This document shows, piece after piece, positions 17,741-26,233 of a stretch of 64,000 bases of DNA. The translations under genes and the position numbers were made by a program. The DNA comes from Aliiroseovarius sp965367685. Its GTDB lineage: Bacteria > Pseudomonadota > Alphaproteobacteria > Rhodobacterales > Rhodobacteraceae. The stretch is taken from positions 154,150 through 218,149 of the forward strand of contig CBDUJY010000004.1 of the NCBI GenBank assembly GCA_965367685.1, in the 5' to 3' direction. The notes under the pieces were generated by a model. That model was not told where the DNA came from and did not search any database. It saw only the letters and a list, made by a program, of their open reading frames with translations. Position 1 is the first letter of the stretch. Each line of letters opens with the position of its first letter.

Positions 17741-18247
17741 ATGAAACGCACGTTTTTGATCAGTATGGCCGCCGCTTTGGCTTTGGCCGCTTGCGGTACA
17801 GAAGGGACCTATTCCCGGGCCGATGGCACCATTGCCAAAATCTATCGCATTGGGGCAGGGCAGCAATCCAAGATCCAATACAACATGCTTGATTCGGTTA
17901 ACGCATTGCGTCAAGCCGCAGGTAAAAGCCCCGTTGTGTTGAATTCTCAGCTGAACGCCGCCGCCGCAACCCATTCACGCGACATGTCCGTTCAGAACCG
18001 CCCTTGGCATTTTGGCTCTGACGGATCGTCACCCATCGATCGCGTGGCCCGCACGGGTTACACTGGTTTGATGCTCGGGGAAGCCATTTCGGAAACCTAT
18101 GAAACCGAGCTGGAAACCCTGTCCGCTTGGATGGACGAGCCTGGCACCCGCAATGTGCTTTTGGAATCTCGTGCACAGAACATGGGCTTTGCTTGGGTGC
18201 AAGAATCCGGCGGGAAAATCTGGTGGACCTTGTTGATGGGCAGCTGA
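17741..18247 (+). CDS. CAP (SCP/PR1)-domain lipoprotein
   Basis: A 168-residue protein with a lipobox leader (ALALAAC, cysteine near residue 18) and a CAP/YkwD-type domain. The family landmarks are LDSVNALRQAAGKSPVVLNS, the histidine in AAAATHSRDMS, and the C-terminal MGFAWVQESGGKIWWT. Bacterial CAP proteins are exported and of mostly unknown activity. The envelope location and flanking L,D-transpeptidases suggest a cell-wall setting. A TATATA at 17701-17706 could be the -10 element, though its -35 spacing is poor. The gene ends with a strong terminator 20 bases downstream. Confidence 0.85.
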   Translation: MKRTFLISMAAALALAACGTEGTYSRADGTIAKIYRIGAGQQSKIQYNMLDSVNALRQAAGKSPVVLNSQLNAAAATHSRDMSVQNRPWHFGSDGSSPIDRVARTGYTGLMLGEAISETYETELETLSAWMDEPGTRNVLLESRAQNMGFAWVQESGGKIWWTLLMGS

Positions 18248-18267
18248 TCCTGCCCCCTTAGAACGAC

Positions 18268-18297
18268 AAAACCGCGCCAAGTACAGCGCGGTTTTTT
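18268..18297 (+). terminator. Rho-independent terminator after the CAP-domain gene
   Basis: A perfect 10-base stem, AAAACCGCGC/GCGCGGTTTT, with an 8-base loop and a continuous T run. It lies directly after the CAP-domain gene and can also serve the convergent L,D-transpeptidase gene from the other side. Confidence 0.9.
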
Positions 18298-18323
18298 TGT
18301 GCCCAGTCAGAGTTTAGGGCCGC

Positions 18324-18827
18324 CTATGGAACAATATCAATCACCGTACCATCGCGGACCATCCGCCAAATCTCTTCGACTTGTCTGTCTTTCACAGAAA
18401 TACAGCCAGCGGTCCAATCGCGCCCCCGCGGGTCTTGCTTCCTGCGCGCGCCATGAATGAAAATGTCACCGCCCGGATCACGGCCGTTTTCTTCAGCATA
18501 GGCAACATCGGCGGCATTTGGATATGAAATCCCCAACGACAAATGGAACTTGCTGCGGGGGTTTCGGCGATCAATGTAATAGCGACCCTCGGGGGTCTTC
18601 CCATCGCCCCTAAACTGCTTGTGCCCTTCGGGGGTGAACCCAAGATCAATACGATAACTTTTCAACACGTCTTTGTGGTGCAACAAATACATCTTTCGCG
18701 CCGATTTCGAGACGACGATCTGCGTCACAGCTGGCCCACTATACTGTCGAGCGGTTTTACCCTTGCGGGCACAAGATGCCGTAAGCAAAACACCCACCAC
18801 GGCCAAAAGTGCTATTAGATATCGCAT
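18324..18827 (-). CDS. L,D-transpeptidase family lipoprotein (YkuD/ErfK type)
   Basis: A 167-residue lipoprotein with the leader MRYLIALLAVVGVLLTASC (lipobox near cysteine 19). Its YkuD-like domain carries FIHGARRKQDPRGRDWTAGC, with catalytic His and Cys, and the substrate segment GDGKTPEGRYYIDRRNP. Such short ErfK/YafK-like members include DD- and LD-acting enzymes; YafK-type proteins can release Braun lipoprotein from peptidoglycan. I start at the ATG at 18827, where the leader begins. The frame to 18893 adds a charged extension that would mask the signal peptide. It is convergent with the CAP lipoprotein. Confidence 0.85.
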   Translation of the reverse strand: MRYLIALLAVVGVLLTASCARKGKTARQYSGPAVTQIVVSKSARKMYLLHHKDVLKSYRIDLGFTPEGHKQFRGDGKTPEGRYYIDRRNPRSKFHLSLGISYPNAADVAYAEENGRDPGGDIFIHGARRKQDPRGRDWTAGCISVKDRQVEEIWRMVRDGTVIDIVP

Positions 18828-18921
18828 TGGATTGCCTGACATTGCCCGGTTTGTTTTTCTTATCACATAGCTCATCTTGCCCATCTGGGGCAAGCTTGAC
18901 CGCGAAACTCGGCGGAATTGG

Positions 18922-20157
18922 TCAGTCTTTGCGAAACGCTGCGATCAGTTCGACATGCGGCGACCAGCGAAACTGATCTACTGGTAAAACCCAATCGCAA
19001 GTATACCCAGCCGCCACCAAAACCTGCGCATCCCGCGCGAAACTAACCGGGTTACACGACACCATCGCCACGCGCGCCACATCGGATTGGGCAATTTCCT
19101 CGACCTGCGCAAGCGCACCGGCGCGTGGCGGGTCAATGACAATGGCGTCAAACTTGTTCAGCTCATCCGACATCAAAGGGCGGCGAAACAGGTCGCGGGT
19201 TTCTGTTGTGACACGTTTCAGACCCTTGGACCGACGCCAGCCGTGGTCCAATGCCTGCATCATCGCATCTGATCCCTCAACGCCGTGGACCTCGGCCTGA
19301 TCTGCCACTGGAAGGCTAAAGGTGCCAGATCCTGCAAACAGATCAACAACGCTTTCCGCATCCCCAATCGCGTCACGGACAGCCTGAACCAGTGTTTCTT
19401 CGCCCTCTTTCGTGGCCTGCAAAAAAGCCCCCGGCGGCGGCGTGACCAGCGCCTTACCAAAGGCTTGCTGCGGGGCAACTTCAGTCGCGATCAACTCGCC
19501 GTTCCATGTCAAGCGAGCAAGATTGAATTTATGCAAGATCTGGGCCAGTTCAGTCTCTAACTCTCTGTTTAGAGCCTTTCCGCCCATGACCGACATATCA
19601 ATGCCACCCTCGGACACCGCCATATTCACCGACAATTCGGCTTTCCGCGATCCGCCAAGATAGACCAAGGCCTCAATCGTTGGCACTTGGGCCACCAGCT
19701 CTGGGGCGAGCATCTGACAATGCTCAATCGATGAAATTGCCCCCGACCGACGACCATGAAAGCCAACAATCGCCCCCTTCTTGCCACGCCGTGCGGACAG
19801 TGTCGCGCGCCTACGCGATCGGGCGGGCGATGTTGCGATCGGGCGAATGTCAGCTTCAATGCCTTGGGCCGCAAGCGCCTGGCGCACCACGCCCGTTTTC
19901 CATTCTGAAACAAATCCGTCCGAGGCATGCAGCAACGAACAGCCCCCGCAGGTGTTATAATGTGGGCAAGTCGCCTTAACGCGGTCAGGTGACGGGGTGA
20001 CAATGCGCGGCGCATCCATTCGTCCCTCATCCACCTCGCCTTCAACAACCTCTCCGGGCAAGGCGCGCGGCACAAAAACCGGCCCGGCGGCGATGCCATC
20101 ACCAAGATGCCCCAAACGGTCAATGGTGTGGGTGGCGGATTGAGTGGCAGTGCTCAT
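18922..20157 (-). CDS. rlmD: 23S rRNA (uracil-C5)-methyltransferase, RlmD/RumA family
   Basis: A 411-residue class I SAM-dependent RNA m5U methyltransferase. It has an N-terminal TRAM-like part and the [4Fe-4S] ligands C64, C70, C73 (CPHYNTCGGC) and C147. The SAM loop is VVDLFAGSGTFSL near residue 271, followed by VIDPPRAG. The catalytic cysteine is in MVSCNPVSFARD (C368). The family methylates U1939 or U747 of 23S rRNA, or tRNA U54; which site applies here is not visible. Its ATG overlaps the cca stop as ATGA, tying it to the hslO-nudix-cca-rlmD operon. Confidence 0.88.
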   Translation of the reverse strand: MSTATQSATHTIDRLGHLGDGIAAGPVFVPRALPGEVVEGEVDEGRMDAPRIVTPSPDRVKATCPHYNTCGGCSLLHASDGFVSEWKTGVVRQALAAQGIEADIRPIATSPARSRRRATLSARRGKKGAIVGFHGRRSGAISSIEHCQMLAPELVAQVPTIEALVYLGGSRKAELSVNMAVSEGGIDMSVMGGKALNRELETELAQILHKFNLARLTWNGELIATEVAPQQAFGKALVTPPPGAFLQATKEGEETLVQAVRDAIGDAESVVDLFAGSGTFSLPVADQAEVHGVEGSDAMMQALDHGWRRSKGLKRVTTETRDLFRRPLMSDELNKFDAIVIDPPRAGALAQVEEIAQSDVARVAMVSCNPVSFARDAQVLVAAGYTCDWVLPVDQFRWSPHVELIAAFRKD

Positions 20158-21296
20158 GTCAGCAGCTCCTCGCGGGTCAAAGTGAAGTCAGAGGCAATCC
20201 AAAGAGCCTCAAGTCGTTTTATTTCAGCGCCCAGCGCGGGCCCGGACACCTCTGGCATAAGGTCAGCAGGCTTCACAGGGAATTGCGCCGCCGCCCCTTT
20301 GGCAATCTCATCCTCATAGCCAACGGGAAGAGAAAGCTCCATCTGCGCCGCCCGCAAAAGGGTGATATCCCGCGCCAAATCGGCCGTTTCTCGATAGGCC
20401 AATTCCGCAGGTGAGGTCATGGACCCCATGCCATCCCGCAAAATTTGCAGCGTCTTTGCATCTTTGCGTGACAGGCGCAGCGATTTGGCAATACCTTCCC
20501 CGCCCAGCGCGGCCAGACGGCGAAGCGGATTTGCCGTCAAGCCACCTTCGAGATGCACCAAAACCGGCAACGCCCGCGCATCTGTACCGGACAAAAGGGT
20601 CGACAAAACCCCACATTGCGCCATCGTCGCAACCGCCGGGGCTGGATCCGGGGCAGATAAAAGCTTGAGCATCTCGGCACCAACACGCTCCCGCGAAAGC
20701 GCCTCTAACCCGTCCAAATTTGCAGAAATTGCCGCCAAAGCATCCTGATCAGGACCTTCGGCAACATCCCCATACCAAGCGTGGAATCGAAAGAACCGAA
20801 GCGTGCGAAGATAGTCTTCGCGAATGCGTGCAGCAGCGTCATAAATGAACCGAACGCGGCGCGCTTTCAGATCTGTAATGCCGCCCAACGGGTCAATCAC
20901 AGTGCCTTCTGCGTTCGCATAAATAGCGTTCATTGTGAAATCGCGGCGGTGTGCGTCCTCTTCCATTGTGTCCGCAAAGGCGACCACAGCGCGGCGACCA
21001 TCGGTTTCGACATCTTTACGGTAAGTGGTCACCTCAAACCCTTCACCGTCCACAACCACGGTAATGGTGCCGTGATCAATCCCTGTGGGCACCGGGCGAA
21101 ACCCGGCGGCTGATGATAGTTCGATCACCTGTTCAGGCCGTGCATTGGTCGACAGGTCCAAATCGGATACAGGCACCCCCATCAGCGCGTTGCGAACACA
21201 TCCACCAACAAAATAGATTTCAAACCCTCGGGATGTGAAGGCTTGCGCCAAGCTTTGAACACGAGGGTTTTTGATCCAGCTTTCCGTGATTTTCAT
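20154..21296 (-). CDS. cca: CCA tRNA nucleotidyltransferase
   Basis: A 380-residue class II nucleotidyltransferase that builds or repairs the 3' CCA end of tRNAs. The head-domain motif is YFVGGCVRNALMG, followed by the metal-binding DLDLSTNARPEQV near residue 49. The RRDFTMNAIYAN motif and the neck EDYLRTLRFFRFHA are also clear. The gene overlaps both neighbours by four bases (nudix upstream, rlmD downstream), so it is translated from a shared message. A poly(A) polymerase I role is less likely, given the size and the absence of a long C-terminal extension. Confidence 0.95.
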   Translation of the reverse strand: MKITESWIKNPRVQSLAQAFTSRGFEIYFVGGCVRNALMGVPVSDLDLSTNARPEQVIELSSAAGFRPVPTGIDHGTITVVVDGEGFEVTTYRKDVETDGRRAVVAFADTMEEDAHRRDFTMNAIYANAEGTVIDPLGGITDLKARRVRFIYDAAARIREDYLRTLRFFRFHAWYGDVAEGPDQDALAAISANLDGLEALSRERVGAEMLKLLSAPDPAPAVATMAQCGVLSTLLSGTDARALPVLVHLEGGLTANPLRRLAALGGEGIAKSLRLSRKDAKTLQILRDGMGSMTSPAELAYRETADLARDITLLRAAQMELSLPVGYEDEIAKGAAAQFPVKPADLMPEVSGPALGAEIKRLEALWIASDFTLTREELLT

Positions 21297-21892
21297 CCGA
21301 CCGACAGCCTTTCAGCCAAGATCCGAAGGATCCGCGCCGTGGCCCCCCAGATATAATAGGGACCAAAGGGGACCGTTTCATAATACCGCGGCGCACCCTG
21401 CCAAACGCGACCTTGGGTGATGAAATTCGCTGGATTAGTGACATGTTTGAACGGAACCGAAAAGACCTCCTCCACCTCACCAGCCTCGGGGCGTTCGGTA
21501 AATGGGCGCGTCACCAGCCCAAGAATTGGGGTCACCGAATAAGAGGTCACCGTTTCATGCGCAGGCAGTTGACCAAAGACAGAAACGCTTTCTTGCGGAA
21601 GGCCAATTTCCTCCCACGCTTCGCGCAGCGCGGCGGCCTTTGCATCCGCATCTTCGGGGTCAACTTTCCCCCCCGGAAACGCAATCTGCCCCGGATGATG
21701 CTTCAAATGGGACGCACGTTTGGTGAGGATCAACCGCAGCTCATCCCCAACATAGATCAGGGGAATCAACACGGCGGCAGGTCGCAAAACCCGCCCCTTG
21801 GGCAAAGTTACGTTTGGATTCAGATCAAAATCCGAGCTGCCCCCCCCCGAAAGGGCAAGGGCACGCTGGATATGTTCAATCTCAGGCGTCAC
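21293..21892 (-). CDS. Nudix hydrolase, CoA pyrophosphatase (NudL) type
   Basis: A 199-residue Nudix protein. The box GGKVDPEDADAKAAALREAW followed by EEIGL fits GX5EX7REUXEEXGU. The preceding LTKRASHLKHHPGQIAFPGG is typical of the CoA-diphosphatase subgroup, which cleaves CoA and derivatives to 4'-phosphopantetheine. I start at GTG 21892, inside the 3' end of hslO, with CAGGA a few bases before it. The frame to 21952 would overlap hslO by 71 bases with an unlikely basic extension. The ATGA overlap with cca suggests coupling. Confidence 0.88.
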   Translation of the reverse strand: MTPEIEHIQRALALSGGGSSDFDLNPNVTLPKGRVLRPAAVLIPLIYVGDELRLILTKRASHLKHHPGQIAFPGGKVDPEDADAKAAALREAWEEIGLPQESVSVFGQLPAHETVTSYSVTPILGLVTRPFTERPEAGEVEEVFSVPFKHVTNPANFITQGRVWQGAPRYYETVPFGPYYIWGATARILRILAERLSVG

Positions 21893-22880
21893 TGTCCTGA
21901 CCTTTTGCGTCTTTGCCAACCGTTGCTGGGTCAAGGTCGTAATGCGCACCACAGAATTGGCAATCCGCCGTCAGTCGGCCGTCATCTTTGGTCATATAAG
22001 CAATGTCTTTGACCGAATAAATCGACAGGCTTTCGCGCACGCGGTCCTCTGAACAGGTGCAACCAAAGCGCACAGATTGTGGGTCGTACACACGCGGCGC
22101 CTCTTCATGAAACAGACGCGTCAAAAGATCGGTAGGCGACACAGATGGCCCGATCAATTCCAGCTCTTCCACGGACGACAACAGGATGTTCGCGCGGTTC
22201 CAGTTTTCTTCGTCGTCCCCAGCCAAAAGATCACCCGGAGCGAGCACGCCACCCTCGGCTGATCCACCTTCACCCGTCACATGCGGACTGGCTTTGGGCA
22301 TGTGCTGCAGCATTACGCCACCCGCACGCCAGGTTTCTTCGCCGCCTGCCCAAGTCGACCGACCAAAGGTCAGGTGGAACCGGGTTGGCAACTGTTCAGA
22401 CTGGGCAAAATACACCTGCGCACAATCGGACAGAGAGCTGCCAGAAATTGGTGTCATACCTGAATATGGGGTTTTGCCATCGCCTTGGTCGATCAGAACA
22501 GCAAAGAATCCCTTGCCAATCTGGTCAAACGCAGCGCCTTCCGCCTCTAGCCGATCTTCATCATAGCTTGCGTAGGCGCGCACCATGGCCGGTTCACCTT
22601 CTTTTTCTGGCGCATAGTAATCCGTTGCAATCAGGCGCGCGGGGCCGTCACCGCGAATTTGCAGGGACAGCTTCCAACGAAGCTTGATCGATTGGCCAAT
22701 CATCGCGGTCAAAAGGGCGGCTTCGGCCACCAAAGCCTCAATCGCGGGGGGATAATTGTGCTGGGACAACACGGTATCGAGCACCCCATCAAGGCGCACC
22801 ACGCGACCACGCACGTCGCAATTGTCCAGTTGAAAGGGCAGGATGGTATCATCCCAGGCGATTAGGTTTCCGAGTGTCAT
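21882..22880 (-). CDS. hslO: Redox-regulated holdase chaperone Hsp33
   Basis: A 332-residue cytoplasmic chaperone. Its C-terminal zinc switch is visible as CTC (C274, C276) and CQFC (C307, C310). Oxidation releases zinc, unfolds this domain and activates holdase function against aggregation during oxidative stress. The N-terminal region FQLDNCDVRGRVVRLD matches the family. I start at ATG 22880; a GTG four codons upstream is possible. It leads the - strand operon hslO-nudix-cca-rlmD. A short CCATAT/ATATGG dyad at 22918-22936 lies upstream in the likely promoter region. Confidence 0.95.
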   Translation of the reverse strand: MTLGNLIAWDDTILPFQLDNCDVRGRVVRLDGVLDTVLSQHNYPPAIEALVAEAALLTAMIGQSIKLRWKLSLQIRGDGPARLIATDYYAPEKEGEPAMVRAYASYDEDRLEAEGAAFDQIGKGFFAVLIDQGDGKTPYSGMTPISGSSLSDCAQVYFAQSEQLPTRFHLTFGRSTWAGGEETWRAGGVMLQHMPKASPHVTGEGGSAEGGVLAPGDLLAGDDEENWNRANILLSSVEELELIGPSVSPTDLLTRLFHEEAPRVYDPQSVRFGCTCSEDRVRESLSIYSVKDIAYMTKDDGRLTADCQFCGAHYDLDPATVGKDAKGQDSDA

Positions 22881-23025
22881 TGGGTTTTCCACGGGTTGGC
22901 TTGCGGCAATTCATCTGCCATATCGCGTCTATATGGGCGCGGCAAGCAATGGAAAAAGGGGGGAAGCCAGAATTCTTATGGCAATGGCATCAATATGGGC
23001 GGGAAAGTCCGAGGTTTTCGCCGCG

Positions 23026-24342
23026 TTACTTGGCGGGGCCTTTGTATTCAATCAATGACATGGACAGATCATCGCCAAATTCTTTCTCGCCACAAAACTT
23101 ATCAACATCCCACACCAAGCCATCCAAAAACTCTTGTCGTTTTAAGCCAGCGTTTCGGGCAATGACCTGTTCAAAGCCCTCTTCATCCAACATTTCATTC
23201 TTTTCGTTTTCAGCCTCGGTGAACCCATCCGAATAGAACATCAGGCGATCACCAGGTGAAAGGTCAATTTCAAAACGCTCATATTTGCTGCCGCGGATCA
23301 GCCCAATCGGCATGCCGCCATCGCCCAAGTAGTCCACAGATCCATCAGGACGCAGAATGACCGGGTTAGGGTGTCCGCATTGGGTCAGCACGACTTTTCC
23401 CGTGGTCAGATCCAGATAAGACATAATCATGGTAAAATAATGCTCGGTCGGCATGTCTTCGAGCATCATGGTATTGAGCAAAAAGGCCACCTCTTCCGGG
23501 TCACGCAAACGCGATTTACCACCGGGGGCACTTGCAGATGTGATGTTTTGTTCGGGCGAGCCATCGGACAGGTAAGACGCCAATCTGGCGGTCAAAAGCG
23601 CCGATGCGATACCGTGGCCCGAGACATCAATGGAATAAATGGCAACGGTATTTTCATCGGGCTGAAACATCCCCACAAGATCACCGCCCACATGCCCACA
23701 GGGTTGTAAAAGTAGGCTGACCTCTGCTGTGCCATAATCACGAAATCTTTCACGAACCAAGGATTGCTGCATATTGCGCGCTTCGACCAAGTCGCGGTCA
23801 ATCGAATCATAGATGGTTTGGATTTCCGACAGCGTTGTCGACACCAGCCGGTTCTTTTCCTGAAGCTCCCGCTCCATCGTCATGATCCGGCCGCCCGCAT
23901 TAATGCGCGCACGCAGTTCTTCGGCATTCACAGGTTTGTTCAGGAAATCATCCGCGCCAACATCCAGACCTTGCGCCACAGCCCCCTTTTCGCTTTTCGA
24001 CGTCAAGAGGATAAAATAGCCGTATTTGTCACGGGGAAGGGCACGAAACGCTTGGCATAATTCAAGCCCATCCATGCCGGGCATCATCCAATCTGATAGA
24101 ATAAGGTCAATATCTTCTTCGGCAATTTTTTCCAAAGCCTCAACACCAGAACCAGCCTCAACCACCGTAAACCCCTGACGTTTTAGCGTAGAGCAAACAA
24201 TCATACGCTGCGCCCGGCTGTCATCCACCACCAAGATGGTTTTGACAGCATCCACCCCCACAGCCGAAAGCTCATGGGTAACGGCAGTATCTGGCAATTG
24301 AGATGCAGCGCGTGGTTTCAAAACAGGTTCCTTATGCCTCAC
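23026..24342 (-). CDS. Receiver domain-PP2C (SpoIIE/RsbU-type) phosphatase response regulator
   Basis: A 438-residue regulator. An N-terminal receiver domain (D40 D41, phospho-acceptor D84 in ILSDWMMPGMDG, K136 in FLNKPVN) is joined by a coiled-coil helix (about 150-200) to a PP2C/SpoIIE phosphatase domain. Phosphatase metal ligands are visible in HVGGDLVG (D221), IDVSGHG (D239) and the C-terminal FGDDLSM. Such proteins dephosphorylate anti-sigma antagonists in partner-switching pathways. The start is uncertain: GTG 24342 lacks a good ribosome site, while TTG 24321 has AAGGA six bases upstream. The divergent neighbour is an Hpt protein. No anti-sigma gene lies in the window. Confidence 0.85.
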   Translation of the reverse strand: MRHKEPVLKPRAASQLPDTAVTHELSAVGVDAVKTILVVDDSRAQRMIVCSTLKRQGFTVVEAGSGVEALEKIAEEDIDLILSDWMMPGMDGLELCQAFRALPRDKYGYFILLTSKSEKGAVAQGLDVGADDFLNKPVNAEELRARINAGGRIMTMERELQEKNRLVSTTLSEIQTIYDSIDRDLVEARNMQQSLVRERFRDYGTAEVSLLLQPCGHVGGDLVGMFQPDENTVAIYSIDVSGHGIASALLTARLASYLSDGSPEQNITSASAPGGKSRLRDPEEVAFLLNTMMLEDMPTEHYFTMIMSYLDLTTGKVVLTQCGHPNPVILRPDGSVDYLGDGGMPIGLIRGSKYERFEIDLSPGDRLMFYSDGFTEAENEKNEMLDEEGFEQVIARNAGLKRQEFLDGLVWDVDKFCGEKEFGDDLSMSLIEYKGPAK

Positions 24343-24498
24343 AGATCAGACGACCTGAACAAGCCATACGACTCAGGTATTGCGCGCTGGTTAACTCTAA
24401 AATTTGCACGGAATTTCTTTGTTTAATAATGAGATGTTAAACCTCTGCCCCTATCGAAGGAACAGTTTGTGTTTGTGACAGGGCCGGAAGGGGTCATT

Positions 24499-24810
24499 AT
24501 GATCAGCTGGGATCGCGTTAATGAGTTGAAAGAAGAAATCGGCGAAGAGGACTTTGCCGAAGTGGCTGAGATGTTTCTTGAGGAAGTGGACGAAGTCATT
24601 GAGCGGCTGCGGACAAAGCCCGAGCCTGATCAATATGAACAGGATTTGCACTTTCTGAAAAGCTCGTCGCTTAATCTTGGCTTTCAAGCCTTGTCAAAGC
24701 TTTGCGGCGAAGGCGAGCGCTTGGCAGCAGAGGGGAAATCCGACGCCGTGCAATTGGGCCCTGTGTTTGAAACATATTCCGCGTCAAAAGAAGCGTTCAC
24801 CGCCCGCTAA
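24499..24810 (+). CDS. Hpt-domain phosphotransfer protein
   Basis: A 103-residue all-helical protein of the histidine-containing phosphotransfer type. The likely phospho-histidine is H51 in LHFLKSSSLNLGF, a variant of the usual HxLKG motif with serine in place of glycine. It would shuttle phosphate between a hybrid kinase and a response regulator. The divergent receiver-phosphatase gene 156 bases away is the obvious partner. I start at ATG 24499, with GGAAGGGG ahead; a GTG at 24469 is less likely. The TAA overlaps the convergent ilvA stop by four bases. Confidence 0.8.
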   Translation: MISWDRVNELKEEIGEEDFAEVAEMFLEEVDEVIERLRTKPEPDQYEQDLHFLKSSSLNLGFQALSKLCGEGERLAAEGKSDAVQLGPVFETYSASKEAFTAR

Positions 24811-26054
24811 ATCACAAACTCTGCCACGGTTTCGTCATCTGTAATGTCTGAATAAGCAAACCCACCGGCATCAAGACCCGCAAAAAGAGCGTCGAAGTTT
24901 TCGGGTCGATTCGTTTCTATCCCAATCAGAACAGATCCAAAATTTCGCGCCGATTTCTTCAGATACTCAAATCGGGCAATATTGTCGTCAGGCCCAAGGA
25001 TCTGAAGAAAATCTTTCAACGCACCAGGGCGTTGGGGCAGGCGCAGCAAAAGATATTTTTTCAAACCCGCATAACGCTGTGCGCGCTCTTTCACCTCGGG
25101 CAGGCGTTCGAAATCGAAGTTCCCACCAGAGGTCACACAAACCACGGTTTTACCCGCAATCTCATCCCGCAGATCTTTCAATGCATCCACCGACAGCGCG
25201 CCTGCTGGCTCAAGCACAACACCCTCAACATTCAGCATATCAAGGATCGTCGTGCAAATCCGATCCTCTGGAATCGCGCGCACCTTGTCTTGTGGTGTGT
25301 CTTTCAAGACCTCAAACGTCAGCGCACCAATGCGCGCAACGGCTGCCCCGTCCACAAAATTGTCAACCCGCTCCAGCGTGACCGGGCCACCATGCGAAAG
25401 CGCCGCAGCAAGCGACGTTCCACCAGCGGGTTCCACATAGAAAATATCGGTCTTTGGGGCGACTTCGCCCATATACCGCGTGATCCCGGCGGACAGACCG
25501 CCACCGCCAACAGGCAGCACAACGATGTCAGGGGTGCGGCCCAGTTGGGCGACAGCTTCGGCCGCCACACTGGCTTGCCCTTCGATCACATCTTTGTCGT
25601 CAAAGGGTGACAAGAAATGCCCGCCAACCTCGGCGCAATAGGCTTGTGCGGCGGTTAGCGTGTCGTCGAAATAGTCGCCGATCAGGCGGATCTCAATCGC
25701 ATCGCCGCCAAAAATCCGGGTCTTTTCAATCTTCTGTTGTGGCGTGGTGACAGGCATGAAAATCACGCCTTTCACCCCAAAATGCTTGGACACATAGGCC
25801 ACGCCCTGCGCGTGATTGCCGGCAGAGGCGCAGACAAACACGTCTTGATCCGGGGTCTTAGCCAACGCCTTGCTCATGGCATTCAGCGCACCACGGATTT
25901 TGTAGCTACGCACGGGTGACAGGTCTTCGCGCTTTAACCAAATATCCGCACCAAATTTGGCTGACAGGTGATCATTACGCTGCAACGGCGTCGCGGGGAA
26001 AAGCGCCCGCATCTGCTGTTCTGCCACACGGGCTTTTTTCAGAAAATCGCTCAT
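24807..26054 (-). CDS. ilvA: Threonine ammonia-lyase
   Basis: A 415-residue PLP enzyme that deaminates threonine to 2-oxobutanoate, the first step toward isoleucine. The PLP lysine is K52 in SYKIRGAL. The glycine loop VLPVGGGGLSAG and the SAGNHAQGVAY segment follow. A single C-terminal ACT-like domain (LLLRLPQRPGALKDFLQILG) matches the 400-420-residue form, which is shorter than the E. coli biosynthetic enzyme with two such repeats. I start at ATG 26054; the 68-residue upstream extension of the open frame looks non-coding. It is divergent from argG across 180 bases. Confidence 0.92.
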   Translation of the reverse strand: MSDFLKKARVAEQQMRALFPATPLQRNDHLSAKFGADIWLKREDLSPVRSYKIRGALNAMSKALAKTPDQDVFVCASAGNHAQGVAYVSKHFGVKGVIFMPVTTPQQKIEKTRIFGGDAIEIRLIGDYFDDTLTAAQAYCAEVGGHFLSPFDDKDVIEGQASVAAEAVAQLGRTPDIVVLPVGGGGLSAGITRYMGEVAPKTDIFYVEPAGGTSLAAALSHGGPVTLERVDNFVDGAAVARIGALTFEVLKDTPQDKVRAIPEDRICTTILDMLNVEGVVLEPAGALSVDALKDLRDEIAGKTVVCVTSGGNFDFERLPEVKERAQRYAGLKKYLLLRLPQRPGALKDFLQILGPDDNIARFEYLKKSARNFGSVLIGIETNRPENFDALFAGLDAGGFAYSDITDDETVAEFVI

Positions 26055-26233
26055 TCGAAATGTCTGACCCAAGGGAAACGGCTTGGCAAGGGTGATATCT
26101 GCTGGTGAAAGGGATCGCCCATCTGTCACCCGATGCACCGCTGCACAAGTATTGCCGTTAAAAACAAGCCACAAACCTTGCCCCGCGCGGCAAAACCCGG
26201 TAAGCGCGGCGCGATACGCTCGTGAAAGGGAAT

